Below, piece by piece: positions 1 to 7,571 of a DNA stretch of 7,571 nt. Origin of the DNA: Deltaproteobacteria bacterium (GTDB lineage Bacteria > Myxococcota > Polyangia > Haliangiales > Haliangiaceae); NCBI GenBank assembly GCA_018262455.1, contig JAGSPR010000339.1, forward strand, positions 1 through 7,571. The letters run 5' to 3'. The notes below the pieces were generated by a model. That model had not been told where the DNA came from and made no database searches. It saw nothing but the letters and a program-made list of their open reading frames with translations. The position numbers were made by a program, and so were the translations under genes. Every line of letters starts with the position of its first letter. Within the stretch, counting starts at the first letter, position 1.

Positions 1-8
1 TCGATCGG

Positions 9-1550
9 TCAGAAGTACATCCGGCAGCTCTTGCAGTAGAACCGCAGGTGCTCCTCGACCCACGACATCGGTGACTCGCACTGCGGGCACGCCGGGGACG
101 GGCCGGCGCTCGCGGCCTGGTCCGCGCTCGGCGGCGGCAACGAGATCGACGCGGTCGAGATCGGCAGCTTCACCTTGGGCAGCTGTGCCGAGACTCGCGA
201 ACCAGGCGCGGGTGTCGGTGCGCGCCTGGTCGGTGGTGGCTCGAGCTCGGTCTCGGCGTGGCCGAAATCGATGTTCGCGCGGACGCTCGCGGCGATCTGA
301 TCATCGTGCCCGGCCATGTGGACGGCAGGCATCGTGGCGGAGAACGGACGCGCCTCCATGGTCGGCTGCTCGAGCGGCTCGCTGGGGGCGGTGATGTCGC
401 CGGTGGCGGCGAACGGCACTTCGTGGACGTCGGTCGCCGATTCGTGCCCCACGGTGGCGGCCGCGTCGAACCGGTCGCTTTCGCGCTGGTGCTCGACGGT
501 CCGGAGACCTTCGAACGCTTCCGTCTCGGAGCGGATCGGCAGCATCATCATCGGCGGCGCGCCCGCCGGCGGTGGTAAGCCCGCGAGCGTGTGCTGGCTC
601 GGCGGCGGCGCCACCGCCGCGGCGATCGTTCCAGGGCTCCGCCCCCCTACCGGCACGCCGGCAGGGTTCCCCCCGGTCGTGGCCTGCGCGCGGGACGGCG
701 TCGTGCGATGGGTCGGCCGCGGGCTGGGTGGCGCGACCGGCGGCGCCACCGACGGGGCTCGGTTGCGGTTGGGTGGCGGCAACGTCGCGGGTCGAGGCGG
801 TGGCGGGGGGGTGAGCGGCGGCAGCGGCAGCCGCAGTGCGGGGGCCGGCGGGGGGAGCGCGTTCGCCGCGAACGGGGCCACCGGCGCCTCGTAGAATGGC
901 GGTGGCGCGGGTCGCTGCGCGTCCTCCCGAAACAGCGCGTGCATGTCGATGGGGGGCGGGGCCTGGGGGACGGGATCGGGAGCGGGCGCGGTAGGCGCGT
1001 GCGGCACCCACGCTGGCGCGGGTTTCGGCCGGTCGGCGGCCGGCGCGAGGATGCCGGCCGCGATCCCCATGCCGGTGCCGGCGAAGAACAGGAACATGCC
1101 GTAGCCGATCGGGATCGCCATCGCGACGGTCTTGCCGTCGTTGCGGATGTCGGGTCCCTGCACGATCAGCGCGATCGCCACGATCGCACTCGCCCCCGCG
1201 GCAGCGAGCACGAGCTTGCTGAACATCCGCCGCCAGTCGCTCGCCGTCAGCGCCGTGATGCCGAGCCCGAGGAGCGCGAGCGCGAGCGCGCTGACGCTCA
1301 CGAGCTCGATCCACTTCGTGACCTTGAACCCGCCGCCGACCTCGAGCGACGAGCACCGGGAATCGACCCCGTCGTCGCTGAAGCAGCCCTGGTGGGCCGA
1401 GGGGAGCAGCCCGAGATGGACTGCCCGGCGCTCGGACGGCTTGCCGTTGATCTCGGGATGACCGGACCACCACCCGGCCGTCACGATCGAGACGGCGAGC
1501 AACACCGCCGCAGTCAGCGCGAGAACGGCGCCGGCGACGCGAGAGGACAT
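9..1550 (-). CDS. Four-TM membrane protein with Pro-rich tail and C-terminal zinc ribbon
   Basis: Not a named gene; function unknown. The 513-residue protein has four hydrophobic segments at about residues 5-26, 81-101, 112-130 and 142-168. The first outer loop (27-79) carries GWW at 26-28, GL at 47-48 and two cysteines, C56 and C66. A basic turn (DWRRMFSK, 105-112) between helices 2 and 3 places that turn and the tail in the cytoplasm. From about 170 to 487 the chain is low-complexity, rich in Pro, Ala and Ser, and probably disordered. It ends in a Cys4 zinc ribbon: CPQC (488-491), 14 residues, CKSC (506-509). The ATG at 1550 is chosen because it directly precedes helix 1; an ATG at 1643 would add a basic, Cys-rich leader and overlap the upstream LOG gene by about 80 bases. 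No clear Shine-Dalgarno is seen. It lies 10 bases after the LOG stop, so it is probably cotranscribed with that gene. Confidence 0.8.
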   Translation of the reverse strand: MSSRVAGAVLALTAAVLLAVSIVTAGWWSGHPEINGKPSERRAVHLGLLPSAHQGCFSDDGVDSRCSSLEVGGGFKVTKWIELVSVSALALALLGLGITALTASDWRRMFSKLVLAAAGASAIVAIALIVQGPDIRNDGKTVAMAIPIGYGMFLFFAGTGMGIAAGILAPAADRPKPAPAWVPHAPTAPAPDPVPQAPPPIDMHALFREDAQRPAPPPFYEAPVAPFAANALPPPAPALRLPLPPLTPPPPPRPATLPPPNRNRAPSVAPPVAPPSPRPTHRTTPSRAQATTGGNPAGVPVGGRSPGTIAAAVAPPPSQHTLAGLPPPAGAPPMMMLPIRSETEAFEGLRTVEHQRESDRFDAAATVGHESATDVHEVPFAATGDITAPSEPLEQPTMEARPFSATMPAVHMAGHDDQIAASVRANIDFGHAETELEPPPTRRAPTPAPGSRVSAQLPKVKLPISTASISLPPPSADQAASAGPSPACPQCESPMSWVEEHLRFYCKSCRMYF

Positions 1551-1560
1551 GGCGGGCAGA

Positions 1561-2094
1561 CTACCACGCGGCCAGCGCATCGAGGGCGGCAGGCGCCGAC
1601 GCCGCGGTGCGAAACAAGCTACGAACTCCCTGCAGCAACACACCCGCCGTCACCGCGTGGTCGAGGAAGGCCTGCAGGGGAGGCCAGAACCCATCGACGT
1701 CGAGGAACACGACCGGCTTGGCGTGATAGCCGAGCTGGAGTCCGGTCAGGGTCTCGAAGGCCTCCTCGAGCGTGCCGAACCCACCGGGAGCGACGACGAA
1801 GGCGTCGGCGAGCGAGAACATCATCGCCTTGCGCTGGTGCATCGTGTCGACGACGTGGAGCTCGGTGAGTCCGCGATGGGCGACCTCGAGATCGACGAGC
1901 GCCTGCGGGATCACGCCGATGACCTGGCCACCGGCTGCGAGCGTGGCATCGGCCAGCACGCCCATCAGGCCGCGATGCGCACCGCCGTAGATCAGCGTCA
2001 GCTCGCGGCGGGCAAGCTCGCGGCCGAGCTCCTCGATCGCGGCGACGTAGTGCGGGCCCGGCGAGGACGACAGGTACACGGTCACGGCACGCAC
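1561..2094 (-). CDS. LOG-family (TIGR00730) nucleoside 5'-monophosphate phosphoribohydrolase
   Basis: LOG ('lonely guy') family Rossmann-fold enzyme. Family members hydrolyse cytokinin riboside 5'-monophosphates, and in bacteria often AMP or other NMPs, to free base and ribose 5-phosphate. They act in the cytosol, usually as dimers. The 177 residues match the usual family length of about 180-190. Visible motifs are YGGAHRGLMG (36-45), MHQRK (85-89, with the catalytic-region Arg88) and the signature PGGFGTLEE (103-111), which supplies the phosphate loop and Glu111. The N-terminal CGSS motif of many homologues is replaced by SSSPG (9-13). The GTG start at 2094 is supported by an AGGA seven bases upstream. 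It is the first gene of a probable two-gene minus-strand unit with the four-TM protein. The family call is firm; the physiological substrate cannot be read from sequence. Confidence 0.92.
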   Translation of the reverse strand: MRAVTVYLSSSPGPHYVAAIEELGRELARRELTLIYGGAHRGLMGVLADATLAAGGQVIGVIPQALVDLEVAHRGLTELHVVDTMHQRKAMMFSLADAFVVAPGGFGTLEEAFETLTGLQLGYHAKPVVFLDVDGFWPPLQAFLDHAVTAGVLLQGVRSLFRTAASAPAALDALAAW

Positions 2095-2101
2095 GCGCGC
2101 A

Positions 2102-2105
2102 TCCT
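2102..2105 (-). promoter_or_regulatory. Ribosome binding site of the LOG gene
   Basis: Read on the minus strand, AGGA lies seven bases before the GTG at 2094. It decides in favour of that GTG over the second in-frame GTG at 2085. An ATG at 2102 is in another frame and overlaps the site. Confidence 0.6.
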
Positions 2106-2113
2106 ACGGCCAA

Positions 2114-2190
2114 GCCAGGCGGGCGGGGCAGCCGCGGGGAGCGGATCGTGGCCGATGATCGCCGTTCATTGCTCCCGCGACCCGCCTGGC
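2114..2190. repeat. Spaced inverted repeat in the LOG/elaA divergent region
   Basis: The 10-base arm GCCAGGCGGG (2114-2123) is matched exactly by its reverse complement CCCGCCTGGC (2181-2190), with 57 bases between. A second overlapping pair, GCCAAGC (2109-2115) and GCTTGGC (2198-2204), is offset from it. The repeats sit between two divergently transcribed genes, so a regulatory role is possible. In sequence this GC-rich, chance pairing of short arms is also plausible. Confidence 0.4.
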
Positions 2191-2211
2191 GCGACCCGCT
2201 TGGCGCGACCG
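2177..2211. repeat. 14-base tandem repeat upstream of elaA
   Basis: Two adjacent 14-base units, GCGACCCGCCTGGC (2177-2190) and GCGACCCGCTTGGC (2191-2204), differ at one base. A partial third copy, GCGACCG, follows at 2205-2211. The period is not a multiple of three, which argues against an N-terminal coding extension of elaA through this stretch. Confidence 0.75.
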
Positions 2212-2237
2212 ATCCGGCCATGCCACGCTGCCCGCCG

Positions 2238-2681
2238 ATGCGCTGGCACGACCGCTCGTTCGCCGAGCTGACGATCTTCGAGCTCTACGCGATCGTCACC
2301 CTGCGCGAGCGCGTGTTCATCGTCGAGCAGCGGTGCGCATATCTCGATGCAGATGGCCTCGACCCGAGGTCGCGCCACCTGTGGGCGACCGACGGGGAGG
2401 CCGAGCACGCTGCGCTCCGCGCGTATCTCCGGATCGTGCCCGCGGGTGCGAAGTTCGCGGAGCTGTCGATCGGCCGGGTCATCACCGCGCCCGAGGCCCG
2501 CGGCACCGGGCTGGGGCGCGAGCTCATGCGGCGGGGGATCGCCGCGTGCGGCGCGGTGCCGATCCGGATCGGGGCTCAGGCCCACCTCGAACGGTTCTAC
2601 CGCGAGCTCGGGTTCGTGGTGGCGTCGGCCCCGTACGATGAGGACGGGATTCCCCACGTCGACATGCTCCGGCAACCCTGA
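2238..2681 (+). CDS. elaA: ElaA-like GNAT-family N-acetyltransferase
   Basis: GNAT-fold acetyltransferase of the ElaA type, expected to transfer an acetyl group from acetyl-CoA; the natural acceptor is not established for the family. At 147 residues it is close to E. coli ElaA (about 153). Family features in order are an N-terminal W-x-D-x-x-x-x-x-EL pattern (3-11), LRxxVFIVEQ (22-31) followed by C-x-Y-x-D-x-D-G (33-40), and the acetyl-CoA loop in IGRVITAPEARGTGLG (78-93, RGTGLG at 88-93). These are followed by GAQAHLERFY (112-121) and YDEDGIPH (133-140). The ATG at 2238 aligns with the start of E. coli ElaA. An in-frame ATG at 2220 and GTG at 2148 are alternatives that add sequence unlike the family. 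No good Shine-Dalgarno is seen for any of them. The gene ends 50 bases before adk on the same strand and may head that cluster. Confidence 0.88.
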   Translation: MRWHDRSFAELTIFELYAIVTLRERVFIVEQRCAYLDADGLDPRSRHLWATDGEAEHAALRAYLRIVPAGAKFAELSIGRVITAPEARGTGLGRELMRRGIAACGAVPIRIGAQAHLERFYRELGFVVASAPYDEDGIPHVDMLRQP

Positions 2682-2731
2682 GTGGCCGGACGCAATTGCA
2701 CGCGCGTCACCTACATGCTTGGATGCGTGCC

Positions 2732-3360
2732 ATGCGCATGATCCTCGTCGGTCCTCCCGGTGCAGGGAAGGGTACGCAGGCGGCTCGCCTCGTCGACACC
2801 TATCGTATCCCGCACATCTCGAGCGGCGACATGCTCCGCGCCGCGGTGAAGGAGGGCACCAAGCTCGGGCTCGAAGCCGACACCTTCATGAAGGCCGGCA
2901 AGCTGGTGCCCGACGCGGTCGTGATCGGGATGATCCTCGAGAGGATCGCGCGGCCTGATTGCGCGAAGGGCTTCATGCTCGACGGGTTTCCGCGGACGCG
3001 TCCGCAGGCCGAGGCGCTCGACCAGGCGATGCACACGGCCGGCTTCGATCTCGACGCCGTCGTCCTGATCGAGGTGCCGGATCAGCTGCTCGAGGAGCGC
3101 GCGTGCGGCCGGCGCACCGACCCGGAGACCGGCACGATCTACCACCTCAAGTACAACCCACCGCCGGCCGAGATCGTCGGCCGGCTCGTCCATCGCAAGG
3201 ACGATACCGTCGAGGCCGTGACGATGCGCGTCCAGAAGTACCACTCCGAAACCGCCCCGATCGTGCCGTTCTACCTGGCCAAGGGGATCCTGAAGCGGGT
3301 CGATGGCGTGGGAGACCCCGACATGGTCACGGCGCGGATCACCGCGGTGCTGGCAAGCTG

Positions 3361-3361
<1 letters not shown>
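2732..3361 (+). CDS. adk: Adenylate kinase, short-lid form
   Basis: Catalyses ATP + AMP to 2 ADP in the cytosol. The 209 residues contain the P-loop GPPGAGKGT (7-15), the AMP-binding ISSGDMLR (29-36), DGFPRT (84-89, Arg88), the lid opening GRR (126-128) and RKDD (155-158). The lid runs GRRTDPETG then IYHLKYNPP and reaches RKDD in 33 residues, against about 38 in E. coli. It has no zinc-binding cysteine set. The ATG at 2732 gives the family-typical start MRMILVGPPG; in-frame ATGs at 2723 and 2738 are close alternatives. A weak GGA lies eight bases upstream, and no convincing promoter is visible in the 50-base gap after elaA. The stop overlaps the leuS start (TGATG), so the two genes are probably translationally coupled. 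All key residues are present, so it should be active. Confidence 0.96.
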
Positions 3362-5906
<2,545 letters not shown>

Positions 5907-5907
<1 letters not shown>

Positions 5908-6377
5908 TGCCGGACCGCATCGCGACCGTCGCGCTCATCGCGATCATCGCGCTCATCGCGGGTTGCTGGACCGGCGCACCACCACCCTCTCCGAGCGTGC
6001 CGGCTCCGGCGGCTCCGCGCGTCGGGTTCCCGCTCCACAGCGTGTGGATGGGTCGGTATCGCTGCAACCAGGGCGTCAGCGCGGCGCGCCTGACGATCGA
6101 CGCGGAGCCGACGGGGCACGCGACCATCCGGTACGAGTTCGGCCCGATCGCGGAGAACCCCGATCAACCGAGCGGTGCGTACGAGCTCGAGGGGACGCTG
6201 CGCAACACGGGCGGTTCCTCGTTCGAAGGCGAGTTCGAAGCGCGGCGATGGATCGAGCAGCCCGACGGCTACTTCATGGTCGGGCTGACGGTCGAGACGG
6301 TCCGGAGCGCGCGCCGGTTACGCGGCACCCTGGATCACGAGTCGTGCAGTGACTTCGAAGTCCATCGGGTGCGCTGA
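5907..6377 (+). CDS. Small lipoprotein of the WxGxYxC type, function unknown
   Basis: A 156-residue predicted lipoprotein. A hydrophobic signal segment (5-19) ends in the lipobox LIAG-C, so cleavage and lipidation at Cys20 are expected, placing it on a membrane facing the periplasm or outside. A Pro/Ala/Ser linker (21-38) leads to a compact, probably beta-rich domain with [10 protein letters not shown] (47-56), [13 protein letters not shown], a [13 protein letters not shown] stretch and a closing CSDF (147-150). C53 and C147 bracket the domain and may form a disulfide. I recognise this as a recurring pattern in secreted proteins of this lineage but know no assigned function. The ATG at 5907 overlaps the leuS TGA by one base; a GTG at 5904 would add one residue. 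It sits where lptE follows leuS in enterobacteria, but no LptE features are evident. The signal region is built on an 18-base repeat. Confidence 0.85.
5931..5960 (+). repeat. 18-base direct repeat inside the lipoprotein signal peptide
   Basis: The 12-mer GCGCTCATCGCG occurs at 5931-5942 and again at 5949-5960, a period of 18 bases with GATCAT between. It is in frame and encodes [10 protein letters not shown], the hydrophobic core just before the lipobox cysteine. Copy-number change would lengthen or shorten the signal core by six residues without a frameshift. Confidence 0.8.
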
Positions 6378-6382
6378 CGCGC

Positions 6383-6760
6383 TCAGGCCTGTGCCTGGCG
6401 ACCGGTGACCTGGCTGGTCGCCGTCGCCGCGAGGTGCTGCGCGGCGAGCGTGGTCTCGCGGGCGGTCTTGACAGCGTTGCTGAGCGCGCGCTCGGCGCCG
6501 GTCAGGGCCTCGCCGCTGGCCTCGTCGATCCGCTGAGTGAGCTTGCGCGCGAACCGGAACGCGCCGGTCGCGAGCTTCTCGGCGAGCTCGATGCCGTTCT
6601 CCATCGCGGCGCGCAGCTCGACCCGCGCATCGTTGAGCACGGAGATCGCGGTCGATTGACCACGGTCGGCGACGTCGAGGGCCAGGTGAACGACGTTGGG
6701 CATCAGTCCGTGGCGGTCGGTCCTGGAGTCGGTCTTGGAGTCGGTGTTGTGGGTTGCCAT
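6383..6760 (-). CDS. Small alpha-helical phasin-like protein
   Basis: A 125-residue protein without signal peptide or membrane segment. After a polar N-terminus with a [10 protein letters not shown] repeat (6-15), residues 22 to about 115 are rich in Ala, Leu, Glu and Arg with regular hydrophobic spacing. This indicates a long amphipathic helix or helical bundle, as in phasins, which coat polyhydroxyalkanoate granules or act as chaperone-like surface proteins. Examples are [21 protein letters not shown] and [14 protein letters not shown]. There is no PHA synthase or depolymerase in the window to support a granule role, so 'phasin-like' is a fold-level inference. The ATG at 6760 is preferred because AAGGA lies seven bases upstream; an ATG at 6778 has no ribosome site and abuts the inverted repeat at 6780. 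It converges on the lipoprotein gene with 5 bases between stops and diverges from moaB. Confidence 0.75.
   Translation of the reverse strand: MATHNTDSKTDSRTDRHGLMPNVVHLALDVADRGQSTAISVLNDARVELRAAMENGIELAEKLATGAFRFARKLTQRIDEASGEALTGAERALSNAVKTARETTLAAQHLAATATSQVTGRQAQA
6716..6746 (-). repeat. 12-base in-frame tandem repeat in the phasin-like gene
   Basis: On the plus strand, GTCGGTCCTGGA (6716-6727) is followed by GTCGGTCTTGGA (6728-6739) and the partial copy GTCGGTG (6740-6746). In the minus-strand gene it encodes the polar tetrapeptide repeat [10 protein letters not shown] at residues 6-15. Confidence 0.85.
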
Positions 6761-6767
6761 CGTGGTG

Positions 6768-6772
6768 TCCTT
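6768..6772 (-). promoter_or_regulatory. Ribosome binding site of the phasin-like gene
   Basis: AAGGA on the minus strand lies seven bases before the ATG at 6760. It is among the clearest Shine-Dalgarno sequences in the window and decides the start in favour of 6760 over 6778. Confidence 0.7.
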
Positions 6773-6779
6773 GGGCATG

Positions 6780-6804
6780 GACGCAGTTTAAGACGCACTG
6801 CGTC
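6780..6804. promoter_or_regulatory. Inverted repeat, candidate operator or 5'-leader hairpin
   Basis: GACGCAGT (6780-6787) and its exact reverse complement ACTGCGTC (6797-6804) flank a 9-base spacer. The spacer end creates a second overlapping palindrome, GACGCA-C-TGCGTC (6792-6804). Three copies of a GACGCA half-site are therefore packed into 25 bases. The element lies 20 bases upstream of the preferred start of the phasin-like gene and 86 bases upstream of the moaB ATG. It could bind a dimeric repressor, or fold as an 8-base-pair stem with a 9-base loop in the minus-strand leader RNA. No binding protein is identifiable. Confidence 0.5.
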
Positions 6805-6850
6805 ACGGCGCACGTTCGGCTTGATGACAAGTTCTAACGCGCCGCATCAA

Positions 6851-6882
6851 TTGTCTATAAAACCAAGGAAATCAAGTATAGT
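6851..6882 (+). promoter_or_regulatory. Candidate promoter region of moaB
   Basis: This lies in the only clearly AT-rich patch of the window (about 6821-6885). Candidate elements are TTGTCT (6851-6856), TATAAA (6856-6861) and TATAGT (6877-6882). TTGTCT and TATAGT are 20 bases apart, longer than the usual 17, so the pairing is weak. If TATAGT is the -10, transcription would start at about 6889, making the moaB mRNA almost leaderless at the ATG at 6890. If TATAAA is the -10, the leader would begin near 6868, at about the AAGGAA (6865-6870). Confidence 0.4.
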
Positions 6883-6889
6883 GGCCAAC

Positions 6890-7420
6890 ATGGAGCGCGA
6901 GTTTATCCCGGTCAACGTCGCCGTCCTCACGGTCTCCGATACGCGGACCGTGGAGACCGATACCTCGGGCAAGCTGATCGCGGACCGGCTCGCCGAGGTC
7001 GGCCATCACATCGTCGCGCGCACGATCGTGGTCGACTCCGAGTTGATCATCCGCGCCCAGCTCGCGCAGTGGATCGCAGATCCCGGGGTCGACGTGGTGA
7101 TCGCGACCGGCGGCACCGGGGTCACGCCGCGCGATGTCACGCCGGAGGCGCTCGCGCCGCTGGTCACCAAGTCGATCGTCGGGTTCGGCGAGCTGTTTCG
7201 CTGGCTGTCGTACGAGGAGATCGGGACGTCCACGATCCAGAGCCGCGCAGAGGCCGCGCTGTGCGGCCAGACCTACGTGTTCCTGCTGCCGGGCTCGATG
7301 GGCGGCGTGCGGCTGGGCATCGAGAAGATCTTGATCCCGCAGCTCGATCACCGGCTCAAGCCGTGCAACTTCGTGATGCTGCTGCCGCGGATCCGCAACG
7401 AGCCAACGGGCCGCGGCTGA
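6890..7420 (+). CDS. moaB: MoaB/MogA-family molybdenum cofactor biosynthesis protein
   Basis: Molybdopterin-binding (MoCF) domain protein. The family adenylylates molybdopterin with ATP ahead of molybdate insertion (MogA, some MoaB); E. coli MoaB itself has no proven essential role. The 176 residues begin [16 protein letters not shown], very close to the E. coli MoaB start. They continue with DTSG (24-27), the MPT-binding GGTG (74-77) with RD (81-82) and TPEA (84-87), [15 protein letters not shown] (98-112), LPGS (133-136) and a PCNF tail also seen in E. coli MoaB. PGSMGGV replaces the more common PGSxxAV. The ATG at 6890 is chosen; an in-frame GTG at 6881, 10 bases after AAGGAA, would add three residues and is a real alternative. 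No other cofactor genes are in the window, so it may be a lone gene serving molybdoenzymes encoded elsewhere. Confidence 0.93.
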   Translation: MEREFIPVNVAVLTVSDTRTVETDTSGKLIADRLAEVGHHIVARTIVVDSELIIRAQLAQWIADPGVDVVIATGGTGVTPRDVTPEALAPLVTKSIVGFGELFRWLSYEEIGTSTIQSRAEAALCGQTYVFLLPGSMGGVRLGIEKILIPQLDHRLKPCNFVMLLPRIRNEPTGRG

Positions 7421-7431
7421 CTTAGAGCTTC

Positions 7432-7445
7432 CCCGGAAATTCGGG
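7432..7445 (+). terminator. Possible short hairpin after moaB
   Basis: CCCGGA-AA-TTCGGG type pairing (CCCG 7432-7435 with CGGG 7442-7445, plus a G-T and an A-T pair inside) gives a small stem 12 bases past the moaB stop. The loop is only about two bases if fully paired and there is no U-run after it, so intrinsic termination is uncertain. Confidence 0.2.
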
Positions 7446-7450
7446 CCGTT

Positions 7451-7485
7451 GTCGTGGGCGCCGTCGTGGGCGCCGTCGTGGGCGT
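7451..7485. repeat. 12-base GC-rich tandem repeat near the right edge
   Basis: GTCGTGGGCGCC occurs at 7451-7462 and 7463-7474, with a third copy at 7475-7485 (GTCGTGGGCGT, diverging at the last base read). A GGCGAC repeat follows at about 7490-7504. The stretch is low in complexity in every frame. I cannot assign a gene to 7421-7571 from what is visible. Confidence 0.85.
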
Positions 7486-7571
7486 GATCGGCGACGGCGA
7501 CGGCAACGTGTCACCTTGACGGCGTCAGCGACGGGTAGCGTCATCACGCCTGCGCTCTCCACGTCGCCGTC

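Noticed and set aside
780..870. G-rich tract as a possible G-quadruplex or regulatory repeat
   Set aside because: The runs are explained by proline codons (CCC/CCG on the minus strand) in the low-complexity tail of the membrane protein.
301..1473. Long minus-strand open frame overlapping the four-TM gene in another frame
   Set aside because: It is an Arg/Ala/Pro-rich translation without domains. The accepted frame has TM helices and a zinc ribbon.
591..1868. Long open frame on the plus strand opposite the membrane-protein and LOG genes
   Set aside because: The product is an Arg/Gly-rich low-complexity string with no motifs and lies antisense to two genes with clear TM, zinc-ribbon and LOG motifs. 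It is an artefact of high GC.
2682..2731. Promoter for adk (TTGCAC at 2696-2701)
   Set aside because: No matching -10 hexamer lies at suitable spacing, and the short gap after elaA is equally compatible with cotranscription.
2959..3360. In-frame upstream extension of leuS through adk
   Set aside because: The extra 134 residues are low-complexity and overlap the conserved adk frame. LeuRS homology begins at the ATG at 3361.
6434..6889. N-terminal extension of moaB across the phasin-like gene
   Set aside because: The extension is antisense to the phasin-like gene and crosses the AT-rich promoter patch. MoaB homology starts at about 6890.

Overview
The window is a very GC-rich, tightly packed bacterial chromosome segment of mostly ordinary housekeeping genes. 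No RNA genes, insertion sequences, phage genes or CRISPR arrays are visible. The lineage is inferred, not shown: the strong G/C bias at third codon positions, a proline-rich membrane protein ending in a zinc ribbon, and a secreted WxGxYxC-type lipoprotein suggest a myxobacterium-like member of the former Deltaproteobacteria.

Left part (9-2094, minus strand): a LOG-family nucleotide phosphoribohydrolase, then, 10 bases later, a four-helix membrane protein with a long proline-rich tail and a C-terminal zinc ribbon. The pair looks like one transcription unit. A 143-base divergent region (2095-2237) with nested inverted and tandem repeats separates it from the next block.

Central part (2238-6377, plus strand): elaA (GNAT acetyltransferase), adk (adenylate kinase with a short lid), leuS (leucyl-tRNA synthetase) and a small lipoprotein. 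The adk/leuS and leuS/lipoprotein junctions are both TGATG stop-start overlaps, so these three genes are probably translationally coupled. Adk can recycle the AMP that LeuRS releases. The lipoprotein occupies the place where many Gram-negative genomes carry lptE, but it does not look like LptE.

Right part (6383-7571): a small helical phasin-like protein on the minus strand converges on the lipoprotein gene with only 5 bases between stop codons. It diverges from moaB (molybdopterin adenylyltransferase family). The divergent region holds the only AT-rich patch in the window, with candidate promoter elements for moaB, and a clean 8-base-arm inverted repeat just upstream of the phasin-like gene. 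After moaB there is a short hairpin, a 12-base tandem repeat and about 85 bases of undecided sequence up to the window edge.

No clearly new multi-gene system is visible. The most notable items are the claudin-like membrane protein with zinc ribbon, the candidate operator at 6780-6804, the short-lid Adk and the coupled adk-leuS-lipoprotein arrangement.
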